A DNA stretch of 64,000 nucleotides. It comes from Pseudisothecium myosuroides. Its lineage: Eukaryota; Streptophyta; Bryopsida; Hypnales; Lembophyllaceae. Shown here one piece after another: positions 23,903-34,974 of this stretch. How positions within the stretch are numbered: the stretch's first letter is position 1; each line of letters opens with the position of its first letter. The stretch spans positions 46,476,264-46,540,263 of the forward strand of contig OX637289.1 of assembly GCA_951799445.1 (NCBI GenBank), read 5' to 3'. The position numbers and the translations under genes are program-made. Below the pieces are notes generated by a model, which saw nothing but the letters and a program-made list of their open reading frames with translations, was not told the DNA's origin and did not search any database.

Positions 23903-24392
23903 AGGTAAAATAGCCCATTACGGACAAAATGGGGAGTTTGCCATCATATCATTGTTGAATTTTTTTTTAAATCCACATAAAGACAAGTGATAGAAATGGC
24001 AAGAGCAATTGAAAATATATATTTTTTTGACAAAGTGTGAATTTGTTATGAATTTTTGAAGTGTTCAACCCATGGGCCCTAAGAGAGTCTCTAGACTACC
24101 CCAAAACCAACAAAAACTATACCCATAATGATCATCTTACTCACCTAAAGCAGACACAATATTTTCTAATATGGAAGCCCTAGAACAATCACTTCCTACA
24201 ATGAATTAGTACTAAAAAGTTGGAAGTTCCTATTGTGGTCACTAATCACTCCATTCCGGTTAGCTAAGACATTGATTGTGGCCCAAATCTCATTCACTGG
24301 AAAAAAACCATAATGTAATGGAAGAAAACCATAATAGGGTCATTTGTAGGTGTCCACAATGGGTCTTCTGTCCGTAATGGGCTGTTTTACCT
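23903..24392. mobile_element. MITE family C, copy 1 (TA-flanked)
   Basis: AGGTAAAATAGCCCATTACG and CGTAATGGGCTGTTTTACCT form the termini, each bordered by TA (23901-23902 and 24393-24394). 490 bp, non-coding. Its left TA begins immediately after the target duplication of the hAT-like element. A diverged copy is at 48606-49044. Confidence 0.75.
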
Positions 24393-24394
24393 TA

Positions 24395-25626
24395 CATGGC
24401 AGCACTTGTGCATAAAGGGCATATGATTTTCTCCATGCAAATGAGTGACACCCACCTTGCCCACCAAAGTGTCAAGCATGAGGAGCATGGATCCAGCAAC
24501 ATATTAATCCTAGATGAGGTACTCCAATGCCATGGGCATCAACTTGTGGTGTTTGCCCAAATACTCGTCTGAATTAAAAAAAAATGTCCAGTAGAGCCTC
24601 CCTTGACTTGTTCAATTGCTTGCATGATGATCAAATACACTTTGTTCCAGCCTACTAAAGTTGCAAGCTTGCACACTTCCAAATGTGAAGATCATGTCAA
24701 ATTCATCATGTCCTCGCAAGTTGCCCTATGAGTGTTCCATCTTATTGCTCAAATGTCAACATAAAAAAAACAAAAAATTATTTGCATTATAAAAAATCTA
24801 AACCCTATAAAAGGCTATTTGACTTTTGGCTGCAGTGCAATTATGGGAAAAATAAAAATATTTTTTTTTCTTGAATTTTTTAATAAAAATTTATAAATCA
24901 CCAGTTTGATGTGGCACTATTGGTGATCACGTGATTCAATCTTATTTTTATTTTTATTTTATTTCAATATTTTTTAATTTTGTTAATGCATTATTTATTG
25001 CATGCAATCAAACGGCTTTCTGTAGGCTTGAAATTTTCCCTAGTAGATTCGATCAATGTCACGAAAGATGGAGCTCTTGTAGCAATTGATGTCAAGGCCT
25101 TTTCCAAAAAAATTGAATATAGGATGTAAATAAGAGAATGTATGTCAAAAACAAAGATGCCCAAGGGTTGGACCAGCTTAGATACTTAGATTTTTATTTA
25201 AACAAGGAATTAGATTCAAGCTCTGGACCTATCAAAAATAGATGTTAGGAGCTTTTAAACCTTCAAAATTGGGTCTTGAAATGAACACTATTGGCTTTGA
25301 CTCTAGATCAAAGGGTGCAAACTTTCATATTTATCAAAGCTACAAATGAAGAAGGTTGAGTAAGATTCTATTTAAAAAATGAGCCAATACTATAAAGGGA
25401 TAGAGCTTCTCATTGCGTAGCTGCTTTGTTACCATGAACACTAATTAAGTGAGCCTCCTCAAGAATGATGCCCAATTTCATGTTCAATTGAGCATAGTGC
25501 CAAATGTGAAAAACGAGTTTAATATTGAAATTTTTTTTGTGCACTCTCAAATTGCCACATGAATAATTTGCATTTATTGAGGAAAGCATTCATCATTCTA
25601 TGTAAGTTATTCCATTCACCAAAGAC
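24395..25626. other. AT-rich spacer
   Basis: No recognised gene. Some minus-strand stretches around 24400-24700 look weakly protein-like but break too often to assign. Confidence 0.3.
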
Positions 25627-25628
25627 TA

Positions 25629-26028
25629 AGATAGGACCACCCATTCCAAACCAAAGCGCAATGCCCAACCTGTAGGGTGCACTATTTCAAGCCAGGCAGG
25701 GCGCTCAAGCTTGGAATATGTTTGTTTTTTTCCTTTTCAAGGTTGGGATGAATAAGGTCATGACACATGTCTCAAAGTGCATATGAAGTAGTAAGCAGGA
25801 AAATAGTTTAGCTATAAGCGGAATTGGAAGAGTCTAGACATTGGCTATGGATTTGGAACACTTTTGGCTCCCAAAATTTATAGTAATTTCAATTTCAGCA
25901 ATAAAATTACAAAAAATTCACAATCCCAATATTTCTTATCCCTCTACATGAGAAAATTTCCACTACCTCTAACTACTCCTCATCTGTCCTGAAATTGCTT
26001 AAAAGATCAGGTATGGGTGGTTCTACCT
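25629..26028 (-). mobile_element. MITE family B, copy 2 (TA-flanked)
   Basis: 400 bp, inverted relative to copy 1 at 577-979. Ends ATGGGTGGTTCTACCT on the right and AGATAGGACCACCCAT on the left, bordered by TA on both sides. Shared interior landmarks include ACATGTGTCATGACC and CTTGAAAAGGA on the minus strand. Confidence 0.75.
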
Positions 26029-26303
26029 TAACGTTATGTGCAATCTATGAGAAGAAATAAAATAAAACACGTCAGTTCAAAGTTCAAACATTAGTTGGCT
26101 ATAGGCAGCAATTAAGTTATAAGACAACTACACCTAAAATTGCACAGTTAAGCAATTCAGCATGGTTCTCATTATTATATTGGAATTTTTTTTGTGGAGT
26201 CTTATTAGTAGTCCAAATGAAATTTTAGATTCTCTGAGAATGCATTTTTTGGACACTGTATGAATAAACTATGAATATTCAAAGTGTTGAAAATAGGTGT
26301 TTC

Positions 26304-27235
26304 TTAACCCCTAAAGGTCCAAACACCGTTTTTTGACAACATAGCGATTTTGGGCAGCTCACTACGAGTGGAGTTTTTATTTTTTTTCTTTGAAATTTTC
26401 ACACAAGATGTGCCCGAGGAGTATCTTTAAGGCCCAACAATTTTCATAACTTTTGACTACATGGTTAAAAAGTTATTGTATGATATGTAATTTTTGGTGC
26501 GCGGCGGGCAGCTCAAAAAATTCTTTAAAAATCATTTTTTTTAAAAATAAAAATTTGAAATTGGTTCTTTAGATTTATATGTATGTAAAAAGCTTTAAAT
26601 CATTCCATTTGGATTAATGAGTCAAAAGTTATGAGGATTCTTAGTTTGAGGGTAGTTATGGAATCTCTACTCTAAAATAAACTTTGAAGTCCTTTATTTC
26701 ACTCAATTTCCAATATTTTTGAAAAAAAATAAAAACATTGGATGTAGATTATTTATTACAACATTACAACCGTTGGGATTGGCATTTTTCAATTCCATAA
26801 ATAAATTCTTAACAATTTAGTGTTTTGAATCATTCTCTACTTCTTTCTACTTACTATTTTTTTCCTATATGTTGTGCAATTCCAAATGATCTGAAAATTT
26901 TCAAGCATGTAGTCAAATTGCCTAGAAGAATGAATCCAAAGAGTAACCACCATTTTGGGCATTTTTTCATACAAATGTGACCTTGTGAAGTGCAGCTGCC
27001 CGGATTTTCGAAGGGACAAAAAAAGGGTTTTTGTCAATTCAAACGCTAATATCTTCCAATCCGCATGGTGGAAAATTCTGAAATTTTTTCCACATCTTCT
27101 CAAACCAGTGTTCTATAAGATCTTATGGTTACATGTGTCCAAAAATGTTTTTTAATAAAATTTGGTACTTGTATTAGAAATGGCAGTTTTGGAGCGGTTT
27201 TGGTGAAAACATAGTCTCAGACCTTTAGGGGTTAA
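26304..27235 (+). mobile_element. TTAA-flanked element, subfamily 1, copy 3
   Basis: 932 bp with a 16-base perfect terminal inverted repeat TTAACCCCTAAAGGTC. Closely similar to the copies at 12864 and 14607 and in the same orientation. No sequence outside the TTAA is duplicated, which supports TTAA itself as the target duplication. Confidence 0.8.
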
Positions 27236-28193
27236 ATCGACCCTAGACTTTCATGAATAGTGAGAGTACATTTTAGGCAAGAATCTGTATGGATTGGTTT
27301 TAGAAAGGGGTCAGTTCTAGAAAGGGGTCGAAATTGGGTATAGTTACCTTAGTCGAAGCATGGTAAGTTCCTTTCAAAAATCTTCTTTCCCCTTGAGAGA
27401 CCGGCTGCCAATGACAGACAGACCCAACTCCGTTTCCACTCGGATACCCTCCATTAAACGCTTTGGGAACTGCAACCCTTGCGCAGCTGTTTCTGCAATG
27501 AGCCTCTCTTCCTTGTCTGCAACCAAACCAGACTTTGCATCTTCAACCAAAGAAAACAAAAATAAAAAACAAAAGGAAGTGCAATCAGTCACTGCATCCT
27601 TTCCGTGTCTCCTTATTATAACTCCAACTCAGAACTTGAGGGAACTTGAGGGAGCTAGTGGAAACTTGCGGCTATTCAAGGCTGTCAAACAATGCTCACA
27701 GCCCCTGCACCTCTGCCTTCCCAAGTCTGCAGCGCTCCCCTTCTCCTGTCCTGTGATTCCTAATTCGGTCGGTAATAATAATTTGAAATTTTGAACGTTT
27801 TTCAATCTTTGTACATGTACGTAAATCTTCTGAGAAGAGTTTCCACAGACAAAATCGAGGAAAACGCAGTCTAATAATATAATGAAGGCAAGCAAGACCG
27901 CAATGAAAAATCGATCGAAAGATTTCGTTTTCCGGTAACCCTGAGCTAACTGCAGCAAGAGGATTGCGGCGCTGCATTTGGCTACACATACGCATGCCTT
28001 GCTCGATCTATAGCTACCAGAGCCCGATTCCCCGCCTTCACATGAGGAATTTGATGACTCGATGACACCAGAGGGTGTGTGCATCAAATGCTCTGAATTA
28101 AGGCTTCGTATTCAATTCTGTGCTGGACGCGAAGTGTGAGAGATTCATTGCATAATTCTCATCGTCCTAATTGACTTCGTGTTTCTCTTGCAG
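27236..28193. other. Gene-like patch with unresolved coding fragments
   Basis: G+C rises here. On the minus strand, about 27374-27540 reads ADKEERLIAETAAQGLQ followed by FPKRLMEGIRVETELG to a stop, preceded by a TTGCAG acceptor-like site, and 27936-28087 contains a Ser/Gly-rich frame ending LLLQLAQ before a possible donor. On the plus strand 27360-27794 is open for 144 codons. Which strand is coding is not clear, and no family was recognised. Confidence 0.25.
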
Positions 28194-28410
28194 AATTTAC
28201 ATGCTGGCAAGGTTGATTACCGTGATTGCTTAGAAAGAAAGGGATTGGTGCAGCGATTGAAGGACACGAAGGACTTTATTTCCCCAGCAGCGTCTTCAGC
28301 GCATCCTCCGCGGACAAGAGGATGCTGAGTTATCTACGTTGGCGTTGGAGGCTTCAATTCCTGTGGACATTAATACTCTCGACTCTTCTTCTAAGTTTGT
28401 ATCAGAATAA
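28194..28410 (+). pseudogene. Frameshifted exon resembling a SAP/ARMET-like helix motif
   Basis: After a strong acceptor (TTTCTCTTGCAG, ending 28193) the frame reads NLHAGKVDYRDCLERKGLVQ and on to RLKDTKDF. The +1 frame then takes over with QRILRGQEDAELSTLALEAS and ends at TAA 28408-28410. The VDYRDCLER..LVQRL pattern resembles a short helical module found in several plant organellar and ER proteins; that match is from memory and weak. One frameshift near 28280 separates the halves; an intron this short is not credible. A transit-peptide-like exon lies downstream at 29163, out of the expected order. Confidence 0.4.
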
Positions 28411-29162
28411 TGATTTTTAAATTTGGCACGGATGAGAGGGTATTGACTCTGAAGTGAGGGGAAATCCAATCTGCCAGGCAAACCTACCATGCCAATGAGA
28501 GCCTTCATATTTGCACTATTCTGCCTCCAGTAGCTGTTTAACAATGTTATGAATGATTGATGGAGGCTCCAAATGTGGAATTGGGCTCTGTATACTGAAA
28601 TTCCTGAGCCATCCAAGCCCAGAAAGCTGGAAATCCATTTCCTAAAGGATCTCCATCACCGTGAAGCACATAACTTGACTGTGCATAACCTTGCTGAATT
28701 AGCGCACAGTCATCAATCCTTTTTTGTAAACTCCAATGTCGCCTAACCGTCTGGTTCATTTGCTGATAGCTCTGTTGGAAATTGGAGAATGTCACAAATG
28801 AAGGATGGAGGCTGGATAACTCGGGCACCATTCAAAGCGGAAAACCCTAAATCCCCGGGCAGGAGGCGGATCCTCATTTCTGTGTTGGAGTTACAGGGAC
28901 ACGAGCACCCCCTCACTTGCACCTCCTCCGTCCTCTCCGTTTCCACCTCCAGATTTCACAAGAATCTAAGCATCGTCGCACCAAATTCAACTAAATCCCA
29001 AACAACCAAACATTGGAAGAAACAAAGAAACAATTTTAACCCCAAAGCAGTGCACATTAGAACCTCTTCAGAAAGTAAGCTTACTGTCCAACACTTCTTC
29101 CCCTGAGTCCACACAATCCCAATTCTCACAACTCATTCGTCAATCCTGCAATCCACTCTCCT
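28411..29162. other. Gene-like patch, unresolved
   Basis: The minus strand 28547-28831 is open for 94 codons with a protein-like composition (for example GNGFPAFWAWMAQEFQY), and the plus strand 28789-29106 is also open. The segment 28935-29180 has a diverged copy split between 48095-48230 and 49046-49090. No family recognised. Confidence 0.25.
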
Positions 29163-29406
29163 TTGAGAGTTTGTGGGAACGGAAGTGTGCCTCCCCGGTG
29201 GCGTGTGGGGTCCCTCTCCAGCTGCCGACGACGCGCATTGCAGTTTGCTAGCGCTCATTCTTTTCAATCGGAGCTTCAGGTGTGTGGGAAGAGATTGGTG
29301 GTGAAGCGGCGTGTTGGGAGGGGATTCAGAGTGTGCGCTGAGCTTGCTGCAGATTCCAATCAGTTGGTGGAGGAGGAGCAATCGAGTTGCCCTTGCCTTT
29401 CTCATG
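29163..29406 (+). other. Possible exon encoding a plastid-transit-like region
   Basis: The frame reads NGSVPPRWRVGSLSSCRRRA and later VGRGFRVCAELAADSNQLVE before a possible donor ATG|GTATCC at 29407. Arg/Ser richness followed by a VCA|E-type junction resembles a chloroplast transit peptide and cleavage site. No in-frame ATG exists between the upstream stop (about 29076) and this frame, so either the start codon is lost or this is an internal exon. The MITE and Copia insertions lie about 100 bp downstream. Confidence 0.25.
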
Positions 29407-29504
29407 GTATCCACCTCTTTCGTGATCACTCCTAAGTAGAAGGTTGCATTTCATAAAAATTGTTGTTGTGCATGTGTTAGAGAGTCTGGGCTTCTGGTGT
29501 AAGG

Positions 29505-29703
29505 TGTTACACTAAATCAGTCTAGTCAGCTTGTAGTATGAATTGATGTAACGCTCTAGAATCCTACAGTCACAGCTCTTGACTATACTTAGCGATTCAC
29601 AGATATAAAGACATGTCTGTCTTTCTGTATTCTTAATCATTATCATAATATGTAATACACAATCTACTTCTGTGTGCACATACTGCATACTGTTTTCCAC
29701 ACA
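29505..29703 (+). repeat. 5' LTR of the Copia element
   Basis: 199 bp, TG...CA ends. TATAAAG-like sequence at about 29604 may be the TATA box. Confidence 0.9.
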
Positions 29704-29715
29704 TGGTATTAGAGC
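29704..29715 (+). promoter_or_regulatory. Primer binding site (initiator Met tRNA)
   Basis: TGGTATTAGAGC immediately follows the 5' LTR; it differs by one base from the usual plant Copia primer site TGGTATCAGAGC. Confidence 0.85.
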
Positions 29716-29800
29716 GTACATTGATGTGCCTTGGTTCGATGAACCTTGATCGATGCGCTTTGGTCGATGAGCCTTGACCGATGCACACCTGTTGAAGAAC

Positions 29801-30178
29801 ATGTGTTTCCCGGAAACACCCAAGGTCGAATTGAATTCTAGTGAAGATGTATTCGACCTCCTGCTCACAGATGCAGAACGTATCGAGATAGAAAATCCAA
29901 TTCATAATACGAACCTATTCTTGAACCTTGATCTCGCTGAGAGATTCTTTCAACTTGAAATTCAACCCATTGACGTAGTTTCTGCTGACTCTGAAGATCT
30001 CGGACTCCCTTTGCATTTTGATCTTGAAAATATTCCATATGGAATAAATAATGCACCTACCTCTTATAATAACATGTTGAACCGACCAGGTCAATACAAT
30101 GAAATGAATCCTCAATATTTTGAGGATGAGGATGATTCTTCTTTATCAATACCATATTCTATCTATCAAGAACTCTAA
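29801..30178 (+). CDS. Extra ORF between primer site and gag of the Copia element
   Basis: From the first in-frame ATG at 29801 the ORF codes 125 residues and stops at TAA 30176-30178, only 5 bp before the gag ATG (30184), in a different frame. The product is strongly acidic with motifs such as SSEDVFDLLLTDAERIEIEN and EDEDDSSLSIPY. No nucleic-acid-binding, zinc or protease motif is visible. Most plant Copia elements have a single gag-pol ORF here, so an intact upstream ORF is unusual; it may be a leader protein, a captured gene fragment or a chance ORF. Confidence 0.5.
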   Translation: MCFPETPKVELNSSEDVFDLLLTDAERIEIENPIHNTNLFLNLDLAERFFQLEIQPIDVVSADSEDLGLPLHFDLENIPYGINNAPTSYNNMLNRPGQYNEMNPQYFEDEDDSSLSIPYSIYQEL

Positions 30179-30183
30179 ATATC

Positions 30184-33100
30184 ATGGCTTCTTCTTTTGC
30201 CATGAGCTCGGCTTCCCGAGCTTATTCAATACCGGCTCTTAGTGCTGGGAATTATGCCACATGGAGTATAAGACTCGAGATGCTTTTGATTCGCTCCGAA
30301 TTATAGAGCGTTGTGGAGGGTACCAAAGCTGCTCCACTTTCCAGCGATCCTGCAGGCCTAACAGCCTGGAAACTCAAGGACGCTAAAGCTCGGTCGGATA
30401 TTTTGCTCCACTGCGATGAAAAACAGTTACTAGCCCTTCACCCACTCAAAACTTCTAAAGAAGTTTGGGATCGAATTAAATTACTTTATGAAAAATCGAA
30501 CAAAGCATCTCAAGTTTATTTCCACAAACAACTTTGTCACATGCAAATGCATGAATCTGATGATGTAATCGAATTCATCGAAAAATGGCAATCTACATTA
30601 CAAGAGGCTGCAACATCAGGATGTTCATTTACAGATTCACAGCAAGTTAATTTATTACTTGCCGCACTACCCGATTCCTGGAGTGCATTCATAACAACTC
30701 AAGGTGGAATTCCGAATTTAGAATTCACTACTTTGATTTCGAACATCCTACAACAAAATGCTATTAATCTATCAAAGTCTACTAAAACACAATCCAGTGC
30801 ATTTTATATAAAAGGGAAGTTTGTGAAACCTTCTTCTTTCAAACCTGGCCACTTTAAGAAGTCCAGCTACTCGCGGAATCCTGCAAAGAATTTTTCTTCT
30901 CAGCATCCATCATCTTCAAATAGCAAATCCATGGCACCTATTATTTGCCACTATTGTGGCATTCCAGGTCATAAAGTCCCGGATTGCAGAAAGAAGAAAC
31001 GTGATGCACGAAATACCAAGCCTCAAATTAATAATCATATTACAACCGATGACCCAATTTATCAATTTTCAGCTATGGACACTCAAGTGTCCTCTCAATC
31101 TTGGTATTTAGATTCAGGCGCCAGTCAACATATGTCGCCTCTGAAGACTCTATTTCGGGATTATCAAGTTTTGAACCCTCCACGACTAATTTTGTTGGGC
31201 AATAATAGTTCCCACAACGCCGTTGGATTTGGTTCAATTTTATTGAAACTTCTTACAGGACAGACGATACTTATCAAAGATGTCTTGTTCGTTCCGGGCC
31301 TTGCCAAGAATTTACTTTCGGTAACCCAACTCACCGCTACTGGACAAACTAGTATTCTCTTCACCCGTGATGAATGCATTATCACAGCTAATTCAACAAA
31401 TTCTAATCAGAAATTAATACTAAAAATTCAAAAAGATGGCAGTTTATTTTCTCTTGGAAAAGGTGTTGCACTTCCTAATTCTGTCTATAGTGCTACCAGC
31501 ATTGAAACTAGTCTCTCCAAACCTGTGATCGAGACAATTCGCTGGCATTATCGCCTTGGACATTTAAATCTCCAATATTTAAGCCATATGCACAACCATT
31601 CCTTGGTTGTCGGTTTACCTCCTATTAAAACTTCGCTACCAGTCTGTGAAGGCTGTCTTTATGGCAAGCAGCACAAAGAACCTTATTTTAAAGATCCAGT
31701 AACTCGGGCCACTGAGGTTTTAGCATTGATCCACACCGACTTGTGTGGACCGATGCATACCCCATTACTTGGGGGTGCACTATATTTCCTCTTATTTGTG
31801 GACAATTTTTCTTGTTATACTCACGTTTATTTCCTTAAGCAAAAATCAGCAACTATGACTCATTTCTTACAGTATAAAACACTGGTTGAACGACATACAA
31901 CTAAAAAGATTTTAATTCTTCGTTCTGACAACGGTGGCGAATTTACCTCCAATCAATTTACTTCATATTATCAACGTGAAGGTATTCAAAGACAATTCAC
32001 TAATCCTTACAACCCCGCCCAAAATGGGGTTTCTGAAAGGAAAAACAGGACGCTTGTTGAATCCTCTTGCAGTATGTTAAAAGTAGCAACACTAAGCAAC
32101 TCTTTCTGGGCCGAAGCAATTCTAACTTCCTGTTATCTCCAAAATTGCTCTTACACCTCTGCTCTTGATAAGGTGACACCTTACGAGCTTTGGACAGGAT
32201 TTAAACCTGATCTTCGACATCTCAAGATTTTCGGTTGTCTTGCTTATGCTCACTTACCATCTGAGCAGCGACACAAACTTGACACCAAAACAGTCAAATG
32301 TATTTTTGTTGGTTATGGTGAGCCTATTGGAGTAAAAGGGTATTGCTTGTACAATCTCGATACTCAACGAGTATTTTTAAGCCGTGATGTTATTTTTTCA
32401 GAGGATTTTTTCTTACCTGGGGGCATTATTTCGAACTCTGGGCCTCTTATCAACCCAGTTTCAGGATCTGGTGATTCATATATAATTCCCGATCCAGCTC
32501 CTCAAGTTTCCTCTACAGCAGATCAACCTTTTGATTTTGTTCCTGGTGATTCCCCATTGAACAGTCCTGGTCCTGCCTCTGATGCCGAATCTGACGTTGA
32601 ACCATTGGTTGCTGCACATCATGGTCCCACCCAAGACCATAATATTGAATCCAAACCTGAGCTCTCTCCGCACCTTCGAGCTCACTTGAGACAACATCAG
32701 ACCCATGCTTCTTCACCGCGCATTTCCCAACGACGAAATAAAGGCCAATGGAATTCAACTAGGTATCATGACGAACAAAACTATGCTTTTGCTTTCATGA
32801 CCCAAGTTTCGGAACCCACTACTGTTCAAGAGGCTTTATCCTCTCCCGAATCTCACCATTGGCAAGCCGCAATGAATCATGAATATGATTCTTTAATTCA
32901 AAATGGCACCTGGCAGCTAGTGGATCCGTCACTGAATTGCTCTCTTATCTCCACCAAATGGATCTTTCGTCGTAAGTACAACTCTGATGGAACATTGGCT
33001 CGATATAAAGCCCGGTTTGTTGCTCGTGGATTTACACAGCGGGCAGGCATCGATTATTCAGAAACTTTCTCTCCAGTGTTGAAAATGATATCTTTGCATA

Positions 33101-34365
33101 TATTACTCGCCCTAGCACCTATTCTTAACTATCATATCCATCAAATGGACGTTACAACTGCGTTTCTGTATGGCTTGCTCAAAGAAATAATTTATATTCA
33201 CCAACCAGAAGGTTTTGTCAAAAGCGGTCATCAATCTAAAGTTTGTAAATTATTAAAATCTTTATATGGCTTAAAGCAATCTGCTCGAGAATGGTATGAA
33301 ACTCTCGAATCGTTTGTTCTCAGTCATGGCTTTATTAAGTCTAAATCTGATCCCAATGTCTATGTTAAGCGATCAGCTTCCCTTCTTATTATTCTTGGCA
33401 TATATATTGATGATCTCGTAATTATTTCCAATGACCTCGAATACTTAAACTTTCACAAAACCTTACTATCCCAACGTTTCTCTATGACTGATAATCAAGA
33501 GATTACTTATATCTTGGGCATTCAAATCCGTCGAAACCGCGCTACGAAGACATTAACTCTTTCTCAAGACAAATATGTTTCTGATATTTTACAACGATTT
33601 AATATGCAAACTTGCAATCCAATTAGTACTCCTTTGGAACCAGGCATTAAATATTCTCGTTCTCAAAGTCATGATCTGACTCCAACCGAACTTAATTCTA
33701 TGAAATCTGTCCCCTACAAGCAAGCTATCGGTAGTTTGCAATATCTTGTGACTTGCACACGATGGGACATAGCATATTCTGTTAACCACTTGGCCCAATT
33801 TATGTCCTCACCTGCTCCTATTCACTAGATAGGAATCAAACGAATCTTACGATATCTACATGGAACTATGACTTATGGCCTTACATATTCCGCTCCATCT
33901 ACGAACACATCTGGTTTACATATCCTCCGTGGCTGGAGCGATGCAGATTGGGCTTCTGACATCGACACTCGACATTCGACATCGGGATATCTTTTCCAAC
34001 TGGACCTTACCTGTTTGATCTCTTGGCAAAGTCGGAAACAAAGTATTGTCGCATTATCTTCTACCGAAGCTGAATACATTTCAGTAGCTACAGCAACTAA
34101 AGAGATGCTCTGGATTCATGCCTTTCTTCATGAATTAGGCTACAAGCTCAAACTTCCAAGTACTCTTTATTGTGACAATCAATCTACAATTGCTATGACA
34201 GAAAATACTAAACACCATGACAGATCAAAACATATTGATATCCGTTTTCACTTTTTCCGTGAGAAAGTACAGGAACACCAACTACAATTGGAATTTACTC
34301 CAACCACCACTATGTGGGCTGACGTACTCACCAAATCACTACCTAAAGTCAAACACCAAGCCTGA
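30184..34365 (+). pseudogene. Copia gag-pol with two nonsense codons
   Basis: One frame runs from ATG 30184 to TGA 34363-34365 (1393 codons) with TAG at 30304-30306 and at 33826-33828. In order: Gag; CCHC knuckle CHYCGIPGHKVPDC (30947-30988); protease WYLDSGASQHM; integrase with an HTDLCGPM start, DNGGEF and NGVSERKN; reverse transcriptase with KARFVARGFTQ and the catalytic YIDD box (about 33400); RNase H with DADW, SSTEAEY, DNQST and RSKHIDIRFHF. All main domains are recognisable. Both stops stand where related proteins carry Trp, so each needs only one G-to-A change. Without readthrough this copy cannot make a full polyprotein. Confidence 0.92.
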
Positions 34366-34470
34366 TTGCACGGACTTCTCGGACATTCTTCTTCAGCATC
34401 AACTCCAGGGGGAGATTCGCTATAAAGCTTTTTACTTTGATTCTTCATTAGAATACCAACTATACAGCTG

Positions 34471-34479
34471 AAGGAGGAG
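34471..34479 (+). promoter_or_regulatory. Polypurine tract
   Basis: AAGGAGGAG abuts the 3' LTR, the normal primer for plus-strand DNA synthesis. Confidence 0.85.
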
Positions 34480-34678
34480 TGTTACACTAAATCATTCTAG
34501 TCAGCTTGTAGTATGAATCGATGTAACGCTCTAGAATCCTACAGTCACAGCTCTTGACTATACTTAGCGATTCACAAATATAAAGACATGTCTGTCTTTC
34601 TGTATTCTTAATCATTATCATAATATGTAATACACAATCTACTTCTGTGTGCACATACTGCATACTGTTTTCCACACA
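34480..34678 (+). repeat. 3' LTR of the Copia element
   Basis: 199 bp, with three substitutions relative to the 5' LTR. Confidence 0.9.
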
Positions 34679-34680
34679 TA

Positions 34681-34974
34681 AGGTAGGGGGCTGTAAAAGC
34701 GACCCTTTACCAGCTGATTTGCATTTTGGGGGAAGCTAAACTCCTTAAAACAATTTTCAGTAAATTTCCGTGGTAAGAAAAATGGAATTGGCATCTAACC
34801 CAAGTCGTTTCATATTTTTTGGACATTCATGGAATTAGTTATGAATTTTTGAAGCTGAAAACACAGTGGTTTCTAAAAGCGACCCCCTCCTGAAATGTAT
34901 ACTTCTAATACATGTTAGAAGCAAAATCTACCAGATTGCTTTTAGAGACAGGTCGCTTTTACAGCCCCCTACCT
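34681..34974. mobile_element. MITE family A, copy 2 (TA-flanked, split by Copia)
   Basis: The termini AGGTAGGGGGCTGTAAAAGC and GCTTTTACAGCCCCCTACCT are perfect inverted repeats (at least 24 bp). TA stands on both sides. Because Copia duplicated TAAGG, the original left border is the TA at 29500-29501 with the first three element bases at 29502-29504. On the right the TA is followed by GAGCATTTCC, which in the intact kinase locus directly follows GGTGTA (8323 onward), an apparent empty site. Confidence 0.85.

Larger units (their letters stand above)
29505..34678 (+). mobile_element. Ty1/Copia LTR retrotransposon (5.17 kb)
   Basis: Two 199-bp LTRs (29505-29703 and 34480-34678) begin TGTTACAC and end CACACA and differ at three positions (about 98.5% identical), which points to a fairly recent insertion. 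TAAGG at 29500-29504 and 34679-34683 is the 5-bp target duplication. A primer site, a polypurine tract and the order protease-integrase-RT-RNase H place it in Copia. Two in-frame stops in gag-pol make this copy non-autonomous. It is inserted three bases inside the left end of MITE family A copy 34681-34974. Confidence 0.95.

Noticed and set aside
13424..27103. A minus-strand ORF of 71-88 codons (MxRCGKNFRIFHH...) repeated in three TTAA elements
   Set aside because: Its conservation follows from the DNA similarity of the copies; the opposite strand is also open there, and start, stop and length vary. No codon-level constraint is visible.
29774..29800. TTG start for the extra Copia ORF and GTG 30313 for gag-pol
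   Set aside because: Plant mRNAs start at ATG; the first in-frame ATGs are 29801 and 30184, the latter upstream of a stop codon.
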